Assembly: GCA_029168955.1 (NCBI GenBank)
Contig: JAPDOI010000270.1
Span: forward strand, 930,001 to 994,000
Direction of reading: 5' to 3'
DNA from: Aplectana chamaeleonis
Taxonomy: Eukaryota; Nematoda; Chromadorea; Rhabditida; Cosmocercidae
Length of the DNA stretch: 64,000 bases
A program made the position numbers and the translations under genes. Under the pieces are notes generated by a model. The model saw nothing but the letters and a program-made list of their open reading frames with translations. It was not told the origin of the DNA and made no database searches. Of the stretch, positions 47,780-60,382 are shown in pieces. How positions within the stretch are numbered: the stretch's first letter is position 1; each line of letters begins with the position of its first letter.

Positions 47780-48459
47780 ACTACAGAAAAATCAAAACAA
47801 GTTACTTGTAATATAAATGTAACTTACTTGAATGTCTCAAGTAACTTACATTTATATTACATGCAACATACATTTATATTACAGGTATCGTAAATTTATA
47901 TTGCATGTAAGTTACAGTTATCTTACATGTAACTTACAGTTATATTTTCACTATGGGTGGCCATCACGTGACGCAGACGACACGCGACACAGAAGCGCGT
48001 CTCAGACCACACACTACGCAAAATTAATGTTGTGCGGGGCCTTCCTGCTTGTGCGGGTCAAGTACCTCAAACTTGGGTAATTGAACCAACAGCAACGCTA
48101 GTCGTAAGCCCGACCTCCCGCAAGTGCGTCACATTCCCCTTGGAAATATCTTCTCGGCCGATTTAAGTTACTTGTAACATATCGGAGGCGCAGTGCACAA
48201 AGTGTCCTCTCAGAAAGCGAAAACAAGTTACTTGTAACATATATGAGCCGATGTAAGTTACTTGCGACTTATCTCAGGTCATTTAAGATACATGTAACAT
48301 ATCGGAGACGCACCGCACGCAGTATTCCGCCGATATGTTACATGTAACTTAAATGACCAGAGATAAGTCGCAAGTAACTTACATCGGCTCAGATATGTTA
48401 CAAGTAACTTGTTTTCGGCCTTTTATGTTACAAGTAACTTGTTTTCATTTTTCTGAGTA
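47780..48459. mobile_element. TIR element carrying the SL1-like RNA (full copy)
   Basis: Ends are inverted: ACAAGTTACTTGTAA near 47800 and its complement near 48440, preceded outside by CAGAAAAAT. Internal arms consist of many variants of AAGTTACTTGTAACATA and ATTTATATTACATGTAAC, so much of the element can fold on itself. It is inserted within a GGCATCTTTCATAGTC foldback MITE, whose sequence resumes on both sides. No transposase is visible, so it is non-autonomous. Confidence 0.7.
47990..48087 (-). ncRNA. SL1-like spliced-leader RNA, carried in a repeat
   Basis: Reading from 48087 downwards, the first 22 nt match the nematode SL1 leader at 21 of 22 positions (C for T at position 5). They are followed at once by a GT donor (minus-strand GAG|GTACTTG). 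CAAGT in the leader can pair with ACTTG just past the donor, as the leader and donor pair in SL RNAs. An Sm-like site, AATTTTGCG, lies at 48026-48018, about nt 62 of the transcript; in C. elegans SL1 RNA the AAUUUUGG site starts near nt 66. The 3' part (GTCTGAGAC and flanks) can form a short hairpin. The unit sits inside a terminal-inverted-repeat element (47780-48459). The 3' end is a guess. It could be functional, or a fresh copy that is silent; the promoter was not recognised. Confidence 0.62.
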
Positions 48460-49207
48460 TGAGAGTTCTTACCGCGCGGCACGCGCGTCACGCGCGGTAA
48501 GAACTCCCATAGTCCATCAGCACCGCCATAGCGGCGCCGCCCAAACCACCGTGGCGGTTTTACCGTTTCAATCAATAATTGCTTCTCGATTCGAGTCCAC
48601 TCCAACGTAAATAAACTCCGGTACCGCCGTAGTGACCTGTTGATTTCGATTATCACAGCGCCGAGCGGTGGCTTTTTCGTCGGTTATATTTTACCGAGGC
48701 CCACCGCTCCGCTGCTGGTATTGATAGAAATCAACAGGTCACTACGGCGGTACCAGAGTTTAATTCTGGGACTATCCTGCGCCACCGCATACGCAAATGC
48801 AAGCGAGGAATTTCTGTACAAGTCCCAGTTGAGGCCCGACTTCTACCCGCACCGCCATGGCGGTGCCGGTGGAGATTTCATAGTGACTTTCCGCTCGTCC
48901 CGCGCGGTCAACAGTTTCATAGTCCACCGCTCGTCCCGCGAGTCACGCGCGTGCCGCGCTTGCGGTGAGGACTATGAAAGATGCCGTCGGCTGCCCTGCT
49001 CAAGGGATCCTGTTCTTTCTCTTTTATAAATAGATTTTTCCCTCTCTATCTAGCACTCTGACTCTCTAACCCCTAGACACAAGAGGCGCCCGGCTACCTT
49101 CGACAATTGATAATAACTGTTTGCTTCACTGTGAATACGGCGCTTCGAGGTGAGACGGGTTGAAATGCCAACACGCTCCCTGCATGTTTATTTAGCATGA
49201 ATCTTCT

Positions 49208-49546
49208 CTACGTCCCGGAATAGTACAGCGTCACGAGCTCATTACTGCCCGTCACCTGCACCCTTGTTCTTCCACAACCAGTAATCCTCAGCTCGGTCAG
49301 GGCAGCAACTGGAGCTTTGCAGCTAGTCAGTTCTTCAGCAATCATCTCTCTCTGGCCGCTGTGGTGGCCGTTTTCACATTCTACGTTGCAACTCGAACTT
49401 CTGTTTTTAGCTAAACGAATCCGGTCCTTGTTTGGCCAGTCGCTGGCTGCTCGCCAACACCTTGGCTCACCAGTGCTGGCGCATCGTCTCCCCCGGAAGA
49501 GATAGCTTGATTGTTGAGACTCAATCTCCACCCCATGATTTGACAC
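49208..49546 (-). pseudogene. LINE endonuclease N-terminal fragment
   Basis: A minus-strand frame with APVAALTELRITGCGRTR followed by NELVTLYYSG, matching the ALTExR ... TLYYSG start of LINE apurinic endonucleases. It probably belongs to the LINE at 45120-47510, cut off by the 47718-48985 insertion; about 60 residues between them are not visible. Confidence 0.6.
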
Positions 49547-50196
49547 ACCTAGGTTTAATGACCCGTTGGCGGGGAACCAAACCTACCCATTTTGCAGCCT
49601 GGCTTGGGACCATCCTCGACGGAGTTCGCATTGCCAGCCAGTAACTTAAACACCATGCAAGCATCGTTTAGCTGTTGGTTTGATTCCAGAGAATAAAGTT
49701 TAAACTCTCTGTTCTTTACTCCCGCACTTGGTGTTCTGTCAAAGGCTTAGATTTGAGTTCTTACATACATTTTAAGGGTAAAATCGTTCTAGGTTTTCTC
49801 AAGCTGTCGAGCATTTTTTTTCATGCGGTGAAAAAAAGATTGGCCTGACGTTAGTGTTGAATGGTCTTTACAACACGTTTCTGCCTCGAATGGACAACGC
49901 CTTGAAAATAGGATAGTTTCGGGAAAAGATTTTCAGCACAAGTTCTTGTAACGTTTGGATAAGTCAAGTTTGATGTTGTAATGAAAGGCCAGGTACTTGA
50001 CAAAGGATACGGTATTTAGCACATGATCATCTAGTTTGTAAGTACATGGCGAATTCGACATGCTCAGCCTCGTGAACACTGTCTTTTCAGGAGCTAACTG
50101 CAGTTAGCACGTATTTTACTTACACTCAATAATCATCGGTGTGAAATTTTTATGTTTCTTGTGTATTATATCACGACTGTCTTAAACGGCGTAATG

Positions 50197-50377
<181 letters not shown>

Positions 50378-50679
50378 AGATCAAGAAGGAATGCCCTACA
50401 TGGCACAAGCCACCATATTCTGAGCTTCTTCGCATTCAATCTTATGAATCTTGCTTTCTTCAGCAAACTGTTTGCACTCAATACCACAGAGCTCCAGGAG
50501 ACCGGGAGTTCCAAGGTGTAAATAGCGAACAGAATTAGTGAAAATACCCTCTTCGAATACCCCACATGCTTAGAGACGGCTTAGAGACGGTGCATTTTTC
50601 AATTCTTTTGCCGTCATCAATTGTTTCAATGACGACTTAGGCGTCACTGTATTTGGTAGCGGGAAAATGGCATTCAGTT

Positions 50680-51345
50680 TTTCATCCATCACTTTTTTTG
50701 TGCTTACAATTAGCGATAGACCTTCGGTAATGATTGTTTTCAGAATCTCGATAAAATTATGCGTCGACCAGTTTCCAGTTTGGAAAAATGTTTTCACGAT
50801 CCTTCAGCCTGATTCATTTTACGAAACACCGGCTTTTCGCCTATAACTCTTTAACCGTTTAAGAAAGGGATGTGGTGAAAGTCGTCTTTGAAATCTACGT
50901 GAAATTGTTAGTCCAATGATACATCAGGTTCCTAACTTTGCTTGCCCCATAAGCCAGCCAGGTCGGTGGAGCCGAGCTCCTTTAGCTATCCCCATAGCGT
51001 GCTCTCGCCTCTATGGTCTAAATGAGAGACGCAGAGTTCTGCTGGAGCCAACAACGGGGCTCGGCTCCATCGACTTAGCTGGCTTATGAAGCAAACAAAG
51101 TTAGGAACCCGATATAACACCCGACTCAGAATTTAACGTATATTTCAAAACAACCTTCAACAAAACCCTATCTTCAACGGTTAAAGAGTTAAGGGAGAAA
51201 AACCGGTGTTCCGTAAAATGGATTTGCCTGAAGGATCGAGAAAACATTTTCCAAACTGGAGACTTGTCGACGCATAATTTTATCGAGATTCCGAACACAA
51301 TCATTACCAAAGGTCTATCTCTAAGCACAAATAAGTAATGGATTG
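50680..51345. mobile_element. Large palindromic MITE (complete copy)
   Basis: Arms of about 250 bp pair outwards from a central CCCATAAGCCAGCCAGGTCG ... TAGCTGGCTTATG hairpin: TTACGAAACACCGGC against ACCGGTGTTCCGTAA, and AATCTCGATAAAATTATGCG against its complement. The partial sibling is at 15200-15540. Confidence 0.72.
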
Positions 51346-51370
51346 TTTTTGGTGAAAGAAACGTTATTTA

Positions 51371-51767
51371 GGCGTCATTAATAAACCTCATTGCAAGCGC
51401 GACACGTGCGTGGTGCGCGGGACGAGCAGTGGACTATGGAACTTTTTTCCGCGCGGTAAGAACTTTCATAGTTCACCAGCCCCGCCCGAACCGCCGTGGC
51501 GGTTTTACCGTGCCATACTCGCTTCTTGATTTGAGTCTACTCCAACATAAATAATCCTGGGATTATCCTGGGCTACCGCATACGCAAATGCAAGCCAGGA
51601 ATTTCTGTGCGTGTGACAGTAAAGGCCCGACTTTCACCCGCACCGCCATGGCGGTGCCGCCGGAGATTTCATAGTGGCTCCCCGGTCGTCTCGCGCGTGC
51701 CGCGCGGTGAAATGTTTCATAGTCCACCGCGCGTCACGCGCTTGCGGTGAGGACTATGAATGACGCC
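51371..51767. mobile_element. GGCGTCATT foldback MITE, TTA target duplication
   Basis: Termini GGCGTCATTAATAAACCTCA and GAGGACTATGAATGACGCC, flanked by TTA on both sides (51368-51370 and 51768-51770). The interior is close to that of 36835-37223. Confidence 0.72.
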
Positions 51768-52336
51768 TTAATGAATTGAAATCGGCTGAGAGATTGGAAA
51801 CGTAATTTTCTCAAAATGTTAACATTGTTCGACCAAAAATTTTATGAAAATTTTGGAAAGAGAATCCATTCAAAGATCATCTTAAAGTGCAAAAATGTTT
51901 TGCGCGAAGAACAGGTAGTTTTTTTTTCAGAAATCGCTTGGACAATTTTTCCTAAAAATTTTGACTCCGAGGCAGCTCAAGGGAAATTTTTCATGGCCTG
52001 GACAGATCATTTCATTAGGACTAGTGAACTCCTAAAGGAGGTTACCTAACGAAAAAAAATTTGTTTTAAATTTGATGATTAAAAATAAAAATATATTGAA
52101 TGCAAGAAAAAGAGGATTAAGAAAACGTCAAATTTTGAAGTTGCAAGTCTATAGGGAATCTTCACCATTCCCCACTCAGGTATCCTAAACAACCTTTACT
52201 TCTCGGACCGCTGTCTCCACCCAACGAACCTATGCCCACGGGATGGGAGAGAACGAATGAGAGAGGGCCGTAGTGGTGCATTACGGTAGCAGCGAGTACG
52301 GGGTGGAAAAGGGAACCTGTGCACTCCCGAATAAGG

Positions 52337-52829
52337 TACAGTTTACCGCAATGCTAAAAGGACATAGCGCGGTTGCGGTCACACACTAAAATTACGGTGG
52401 AAGACGCCAGATTTCAGTATCGATCGACGGCACAGCTGATTTTCTGGATGAGTTACGAATTTTCTCTTTTTTCTTGTTTGCTTCGGCATTATTTTTGTTT
52501 CTCATTCCTATAATATTACGAATAGGGGCTTTTCTGATTAAGGAAGAGGTATTCTCAGTTTTCCTAAAATTTCAATCCAGAAAAAAACCCTTCGAAGCCC
52601 GAAAAAACAGCTAATCTTCCTCACGCACTAAGAACAGCCCCTATTCGCAACATTTGAAGGGTCAGAATGAAGACAATGCCGAAACAAACAAGAAAGAAAG
52701 GAAAACCCGTAACTTCTCCAGAAAATCTGCCGTGCTTCCGATCGATAATGAAATCTGGCGTCTTCCACTGCAGTTTTAGTGTGTAACCACAACCGCACCA
52801 TGTCCTTTTAACGTTGCTGTAAACTGTAG
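52337..52829. mobile_element. Long-TIR foldback element, copy 2
   Basis: ACAGTTTACCGCAATGCTAA at the left pairs with AACGTTGCTGTAAACTGT at the right, and both arms carry the GCGGTTGCGGT/ACCGCAACCGC motif, as in 22878-23398. Confidence 0.72.
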
Positions 52830-53149
52830 TACATATATCAATCCTTCTATTTGGGTAAAAAACATGGACATTGTTGAAATCGGACGTCAGCAAGTTGGAG
52901 TTGTTTCAAATGAAGTGTCTGCCGCATATTTTTATATCAAGTAAGACTGGTATCATGAGAGATGCAGAAACCAGCCATTGACCGAGGTGCAGAATCTGTC
53001 ACGTATGGTTTTCGTTTTCTTTCTAGTCTGACTCATGTACCAGGCGGCTGGCCGTGTGGGGTTGGCGGCCTCACTGGAGAATGGCGTTTCGATTAGCGTA
53101 GGGTGATCTACCTTCGCGGCCCCGTCCACTCCTCAGACTAAAATGATTG

Positions 53150-53480
53150 CGCGCACTCTAGGTGAAATTGGTTCGCCCACGTGTGCACGATGGATTTGAG
53201 AAGATTGCCGTACAGACTTCTCTGGAGGAATCAAGTCGCAGAGTGGAAGGTTGAAAGAATAGTCTCAAAGCAAACTTTGCTCAAGCAAGTCACCGACAAA
53301 CTGAAATCTATCCGGTGCAATGTGATCTATGCAGATAACGTTTCCACAGACCGTCAAAAATGGAGCTATTCAGGCTGTTAGAACCCCAGTGGCGCTCATA
53401 GCAGTGCACTGGTGTAGAGGTCGACCTGCTCCAACAGAAGCCAGCTAGCGGATGAAGCAGTGCATGAAAAAGTACGTTCA
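53150..53480 (+). pseudogene. LINE 3' tail
   Basis: Plus-strand WFAHVCTMDLRRLPYRLLWR followed by NQVAEWKVER matches the C-terminus of the LINE at 45120-45410 over about 70 residues, and then frameshifts. 5'-truncated copy. Confidence 0.7.
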
Positions 53481-54006
53481 CGAGCGTGTATGCTGTTTTT
53501 AGAACCCAACATTTAGTGCTTTATAGAAATACTGGTACAATAAGTTCTCCATTGTGACTGCTGTGGTCAAGCAGCGAGTGCTACCACTGTGGTAATGCGT
53601 ACACTTGAAGAGCTTCTGATGAAAACCGGAAAACACTTAGCTAATTTTGGCTAGAAAACTTTGCCGTTTCCAAACATTTATTAACAGGTTACTGCGCCAT
53701 CCTGATATCTCCAGAAAAGGCGAATATCCGATAAACTAAAAAGACCGTCTGCTCAGGATGTTCGAAGCGTGAGTCGACTTGTTTCCGATTCGACGCTGAC
53801 CAAGAGGTCAGAGTTGACTTGGCGAATTCCGCTTTACGAACGACGATGTGGGAAGATGGCCGATTTGGCGGATGGAAACCATGTTTTCCAGGAAGCTTCA
53901 CTAAGTTGGATGGTGAAACTTTCATATTACAAACGGACGGCAGCTAAGAAGATTTATATCTACCGTGACTCACACAAAAGAAAACAAACCCTGGATTCGA
54001 GTTTAA

Positions 54007-54546
54007 AGGCAGTGGTCGCGATGAAACATGTTTGTCTTCTTCTCCTCTCTAAACCCTTTTCTGAGTTTTGAGTAAAAGGACCTATAAGAAAAAATCGCGA
54101 AAAAACCGTTGTTTCGGGCCAAATTACAAGCCTGAACTTTCTTGTCTTTCGATGGTGGACGAGCCCACTCCACATCATCGGCATCGATAATCTCTAATTT
54201 AAAGAACATCGGCTCACTCGATATTGAATTTCAATCAATAAACATTGACTCATCAAGTCAAAAACAGTAGCTGAAGTGCTTGAATTCATTGTTCAACTGT
54301 TTTTATCCTTTAAAGTTGCATTTATTTCTTCCTCTGAATGGCGATGATTTTTGACTGCTCGGCATGAGACTGCGGTCTTTTTAGGCCGCGCTGTGCACGG
54401 GTGCACGAGCTGGCATCTTTGGGTCCTAGAAACCCTAATTCTTGCCCGTTTCTCACCGCGCTACCTTCATAGTTTTTCAGCTGTTTTCGATCTAAGCTGA
54501 TTGCTGTAGTTTTTACGATAACGTTTTTCATTGTGACCACTGCCCT
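54007..54546. mobile_element. MITE, family M2
   Basis: Second, closely similar copy of the 5219-5752 element in the same orientation. The left flank is TTAA; the right terminus has decayed to CCACTGCCCTCTGAAA. Confidence 0.72.
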
Positions 54547-57129
54547 CTGAAACCCAGAATAACGCATTAGAAAAAGATTCTAGACAAATCCGAAATAATT
54601 TCTCTCAACACCCTGAAAATTACCAAATGGTACACTTTCTTTGTCGCCCATCTGGGGAAACCCGGAACCACTTGTTTCAGAGAAGACTACGGCAGCTCCA
54701 AACATAGGTTTGAGAACGTCAATGGAGGTGCAGTAACTGGTACGAATTATGTTGGAAACGGCGATTCCGACCACATTTTCTTGCCTAATAAGGCCTTTGT
54801 TGATTCACAATGTGATATTTTTGAAATTCAAATTGCCGAGTGCTTTATTAGTTATAGAGACGTGGTGAAAACAGGGCAAATACGTGGATCATCATCGGAA
54901 AAGAACTCTGGAAGTCGATGAGAAAACACGAAATACTGTGTCGACATTGTTCAAGGAAAAAGTTGACGAAGCTCGCAGACACAAGCCTCGCCTCTTCCGA
55001 ACACTATTGCAGTACCTGATCACTTACATAATTGAATTGGCCCTTATGTAGTTACAGACACACACTTGAGATTAATAAATAGTAATGGAGTCAAGCAATT
55101 ACCGCTGACGGCAGTTACCATGACATGTGGTTAACAGTATGCGGAAGCAGAAGTGTTATATGCCATCAAATGGTTAGTGAACTGGCAAATCAAAATCTTA
55201 GGCAAAAGGGTAGCGTAATGGAAACAAAGTCTTTGTATGTAGTACAGGGTATTGGAGATGACTTCTCGTCTAGACTGCTTAAAGGCATCGTGCGCGCTGA
55301 AAACCAAATACCTGTTTTTGCGTTATACCATTCAAGTGAGCCTTGAGAAGGCCAGTCACGAAGTCTGCAGTCTCAAAAATTGAACGGAATGGAGTTTGTT
55401 CCAGATGAAAGCGTCTTTCTAGGTTCGCGGATTGGCCTTTGGGTCGATCATCTGTTACGTCCATTCACCAAATGAGAAAAGAATGTAACTGATCAACAAG
55501 TGATTAAGTACAAATGAGTGGAACTTGAGGAAATATATCATAGGATTACGTCATGAATGTCTTTTCTGCACTTATTGGTCAAACTTTTCTCCTTTAAAAC
55601 TCAGCTAAAAGTAAGATGAACGGGATTTGATCGGGAGATCATGGGTCAATACAGCGATTCGTAGCGATCGACTCCTCCTTTCTCATGAGTCGATTGGTTG
55701 AATGGGGTCTGAAAATGAAGAAAAGGGGAACCGGAAAAGCAGTTTCCAGTAACTTTTTCGCGGTAATTTCAACATGGTTCTTGTGTAAAGTACCAGAGCT
55801 TCCATTATATACTGAAAACTCAAAAACAATTTTCATCGTGGACGATGCCTTTAAATTGAACAGGTCCTATCAAAGGCAAAGAAAAGAATGAGAAGACTCA
55901 CTCAAAAACGATGATAACGGAAGTTTAATCCGTCAAGAGAAGTTCCAAAGGTGGAGCTAGCTCTTGTACAGGCTATAAAACCGCCAAATACACATGGTTC
56001 CTACGCGTGTTGGTGCGGAGCGGAGGTTAGAGACAGTGAGAGAGCGGAGGGCAGACGGAGGCTGAGGCATCGCGCGCGGCGCTTTCGCCTTGAATGGTGT
56101 GAATTATTACCTTGTATAGAGGGTAGAGCGGCCACTCTGCCAGCTTAAGTTGAACAACAATCTCAACCCGCGCTCGCTACGCTAAACGCTGAGAGGTCAC
56201 TCGCTCCTTGTTGATCTATTCATCTCACTGAGTGAGTATTCGAGACATTGTGTGTGGTCGAGGAGGGTGACACCCATTCGCTCTCTAGAAGACTTTGCCA
56301 ACCATAATTTTGACTCCGGAAATGGTTGCAGACTGCGAGAAAAAAGCGGTTGCTCGCTTCTGGATTAGCTTTTCTAGTACGGTTAAGGACAGGGTGGAAA
56401 GACGCAGGCAAGAATCTTTCATCTTTTCGGACCATCGGACTAGTGGTTTTCGCGTCTCGTCTGGAGTCTAATTCTTTAGGCTAGCCTTTCTCAACATGTT
56501 TTTTTGACTCCAAAATCGCAGTGACCCCAACTGTTTTATTTCTAAAAAAAACGAGCGCAGATCTTACCGCGGCCCTGCCCACGATGTTTGAGTTCAGATC
56601 CTTGATCAAATAAGAGGATGATCAGGACGATTTTCTCCGTCCACAATGAGTGGTCCATCAGCTACCCCTCATATCGGACGAATTCAGTGCTGCCATATGC
56701 CCATGCAAAGCTCACACAAGTGTAGTCAATGATGTTGCTTATGTGGAGATTTCAAACGGTAACATCAGAAGCCGCATGGTGCGAAATTGGATGTACGCCC
56801 GCACATGTTTCATTGGATGTTAAACAACTTGCTCTCATGGAAGGAAGCGAGAATGTGTGCAGGGTGGAGTCGTGCATAAATACATTCTTCAGCTTGTAGA
56901 GAAACGCACAACGGTGATATGGGAAGATTCCTTAGCGTCCGGCTTGGAGAACATTTAGGCGCCGTCCGTAGTACACGACCAACTGCAAGCGTCAAGCCGC
57001 AATAGCCAGCGCTAAAGCGCTGGCGCATGCAGCGTGCCCGAGGACGGCACGGGGCTAAGGATGGTATTGATACGCTGAAACTCGCTTGGGAGTTGCCTCG
57101 GAGGGCGAGGTCACTTGCGGCCACTTTTC

Positions 57130-57301
57130 TGGGGTGCGTTCCAAGAACGTTCCCCCGACGCCGTGGGAGGAAGAACAACCTTTCCATGGACAACTTTGCT
57201 TTCCATGGATGCGAATTAAAACTGAAAATTGCTCCCACGTGGCCGAGACTTCGTTTCCATGGACGCGTTTTGCCATGGGAATGTTCTTGGAACGCACTCC
57301 T
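57130..57301. mobile_element. Short TIR MITE
   Basis: GGGGTGCGTTCCAAGAACGT at the left is inverted as GTTCTTGGAACGCACTCC at the right; inner CCATGGA/TCCATGG motifs repeat. About 172 bp. It lies inside a 182-codon frame that is therefore not credible. Confidence 0.65.
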
Positions 57302-57833
57302 GACCGCTCTAAAATCTCACCATATTCGAGCCGCTCAATGCGAGCGGGGATGTCAGAAAAAATTAGGGATTCATTGGGGGAAAGTAAGTCAGTTTTTGTT
57401 TCAGTTAGAGATTTTTTTCACCGGCACACTCGATGAACGCCCGCTGTTCGGACGTTTTCGAAAAGCAAAAATTGGCCAACAAACAATCGTCTTCCTAAGA
57501 TTTCGTCAATGGCCATCCAACACTATCAGTCTGCACATAGCTCGTAAAACGCGCTTTCACCCAAACTTTGTCTAGGGGGCTGTTTCGGGTCCTGAACACG
57601 ATTATGTGGTCCGTTTCCGGATTTTCGTAAAATTAGTGCGCTTTCCGGAGGGTAAAATAGTACAAAAAACAGAGAAAAAACTGCTGTAACGTTTTCCAGA
57701 GTGACTCTATGCAGCTGCAAAAGGCTTACTTGGACTCCACGTCCGAAAATAGTTCTAGAAAAAAAACATTTGGAACGGTTAGTATGACTTATAGTAGTTC
57801 CCTTGTAGAGAGACTGCGTTTACTATTGAAGGT

Positions 57834-57886
57834 TTGAGCAAACTCGGTGCCATATGCTATAACATAGGTGCACCGAGTTTGCGCCA
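57834..57886. repeat. Short inverted repeat
   Basis: GCAAACTCGGTGC and GCACCGAGTTTGC are exact complements around a 23-bp A/T-rich loop. No T-run follows, so a terminator role is not suggested. Confidence 0.6.
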
Positions 57887-58279
57887 ACCTCCAAAGAGTG
57901 AGAAAAGGTCTCATTGGGATGCACGCCGATGTTAGTTTTTCTCTAGAAACTTTGGTTGAGAGGGTCCAGTTTCTCTGTTCCGGTTAGATAAGACCCGAAA
58001 TAGAGAAAATCGACCCTCATTATCAAGTTTCTCTAAGAGATAAACCCCTTTCGATTTGTGACGTCATAAGGCGATGGGATTACTGGGATGGTAATATCAG
58101 GTCTACGGGATGTCGATAGGATGTGATCGCGAAATCGGGGATGGAGACCTTCCTCCGATGGGATGTCTACAGCAAAAGCGTTTTCACGGATAGGCTGTCT
58201 ACGGCACCATGGAGGGGGGCGACGGGACGTTCTCGAGGGGCTATCCCTGCCCTTTTTGGATATCTACAGGGAGCATTGC

Positions 58280-58730
58280 GTAAGGTGGCATCTCATCCGT
58301 GTTGTGTAGACAACGGCGAACGTTTGAGAAGCTGGAAGCGAAGTGGAATTAAAGATGTAAGCTCTAAGCTTATCATCATGAATCCCACTACTCCCTACAC
58401 CCATCGCTGCCCAAGCTGCTCTTTTTCATCTGCCCATCTCTTTGGCCAGATCGTTTGCCATGCTGCCGTTTTGCTCGAGGTTAGTGTAGCTAACCACTTT
58501 ATCCAGTAAGCTTTGTCGAAGAGCAAGGGCCCTTCATCGCACCATTTATCCGCCAATGTCCGATTTCTACTCATGTTCATCAATGAAACAATCGCTCTTC
58601 CTATTCAATGTTAATCATTAAGCATCTGGTTCGTTACTTGCGCACTGTCGCTCACGAGATGAATATCTTCTTTAGTAGGTTAGAGGTTCACCTTAAGTGC
58701 TAAAGCTTCCTTTGACCCACTGGAGCCGAC
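58280..58730 (-). pseudogene. RTE-type retrotransposon fragment
   Basis: The minus strand reads MNMSRNRTLADKWCDEGPLL, then TAAWQTIW, and in another frame DKLRAYIFNSTSLPA. These align with MNMKKTQTMANQSCDDEF and KLRAHLFDSTVLPA of the RTE copy at 41716-43312. Decayed middle section only. Confidence 0.68.
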
Positions 58731-59279
58731 TCAGGGTATATTGCAGAACTGGAGTAAAGAGTTTCAATAATATTGTACCACCTTGCCGAACAACCTTATC
58801 AAAAGGAAAAGTAGCTAAGGTTCAGGCAACTAGATAGTCGTCGATGTTCCTGTGTTGCATCATTACATTCACAGATACGAAGCTTTTTACAGTCGAGAAA
58901 AGTAGGACACGGCGGAGTCTTGCATTCCCGACATTGTTCAACTGCGCTGTGTTGTGGCTCTGATCCGCGCAACAAAAACATTTCTCAGGTTTTTGTTGAG
59001 TTGTGCGTAGTGAAATAGCTCTTGAGCCCGCCGCCAAGTGTGCTGCTCATCCGTCTGTCGTGGGATTCAACCCCTTCATTCAGTTTTACGAGTGAAAACG
59101 TCAGCATCCTTCTCTACGACGGCTGTGGGTATAAAAAGACGACGACTCTTACTCAGGAGGCAGTAGTCCGTTAGAGGCCGGTCCTGGAAGGTGACCTTGC
59201 AACTGCTGGCGCTATCGTGTACATGACCCTTCTCGGGGAATGCTTCCTTGATGTAGCCCGTAACGAAGACGACTCCTTG

Positions 59280-59600
59280 TTCAAACTGTGACAAGGTTGG
59301 CCTACTTGCTGCGGGCTGTGACAAGGCCTAAGGGTAGGTTTACCTAACATTGTTAAAAAGAGTGATAACCCGATTTCTCTTCGTTTGCCGAACGCGCTTC
59401 AGATAATGAGAGGTCGCACTTTAGGACCCACATCGAATTCAAACACTGGTCAGCTGGGTTACCATCCCTGCTTATCGGCAGCAGCACGAGCTGACAATGA
59501 GGAGGGGTTGAACCTAGTACGCGTTGACAGCATATGCAGTTGTTAGCAGCAGCTGCTGCTGACAAGGAGGTGTTCAGCGCCGTGTCAGCTCTGGGCGGCA
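59280..59600. repeat. Diverged repeat shared with 8760-9020
   Basis: Contains GAGGGGTTGAACC, CAGCATATGCAGTTGTTAGC and a TTGGCCTACTTGCTGC phrase in common with 8760-9020. Short plus-strand frames here were not recognised. Confidence 0.4.
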
Positions 59601-60382
59601 CCGGACACGCAGATGGAAAGGTTGGATTGCAGGGAAAGGAAGCTGCTTCGACGTTTGCTTGGATATTTCTGGCTACGGATGTGATCTCTGCAACGAAATC
59701 GACGCTCTACATAAACGCTTGACACGAGAGGGAGGTGCCAACATCTCCCAACGTCATCTCAAGCGGCAACGGAAGGTCGATCTGGACTGTTTGGGCATAA
59801 TTCAAGAAGACCGCCAAATCGTCTTGTTCAACACGATCTAACGATTCCGAGCCCTCTCTGGAAACGGCAGCCTGGCCGTAGGCGAAATTTCTGGACGGAA
59901 GTGGTGAAGGAGAACTTGAAATTACTCGGCATTGAGAGGCAACTCAAGCACCCACTATTTGACCACTGGAATCTTGAAAGGTGGTTACACGAAGCTATGT
60001 ATTTCTTTACTCGAGTATTATTGAAATTTTGCAGAAGTCGAATGCCTGATTTGTAACTCCTTCTTTATACTGATTTAAAACGCAGATTACTTAATGTTGA
60101 TTTACTGGAGAAGAGGAGTGTTTGATAGTTTAGCCTTCCGTATTAGTCGGAAAGAAGTTCTTTATTATTCTTTGTAGGATCATGTATTCCCATTTAACAG
60201 AACTATCTGGATGGAGGGAAGCTGCGACTCTGCTTGGCGGGAAGAATTGCGGGTGAGAAAATTAGGAGAGAATGATTATTGATCGAATGATTTCGCACCC
60301 GATTGCTGAACGCGGCATCCTATCTGATGGACACGGACGATGTGTAAGCCAAGGCTGCACCTTATCATTCTTTTCTGTAGAT

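Larger units (their letters stand above)
47718..48985. mobile_element. GGCATCTTTCATAGTC foldback MITE with nested insertions
   Basis: Same termini as the 36835 copy. Two insertions enlarge it: the SL-RNA element (47780-48459) and a palindrome at 48622-48756 bounded by GGTACCGCCGTAGTGACC and its complement. It lies within a LINE. Confidence 0.72.

Noticed and set aside
57027..57575. 182-codon plus-strand ORF
   Set aside because: A 172-bp inverted-repeat MITE occupies its middle, the protein resembles nothing known, and shadow frames of similar length exist on the other strand.
57834..57886. Short inverted repeat as a transcription terminator
   Set aside because: There is no T-run and no gene ending nearby, and the window is eukaryotic.
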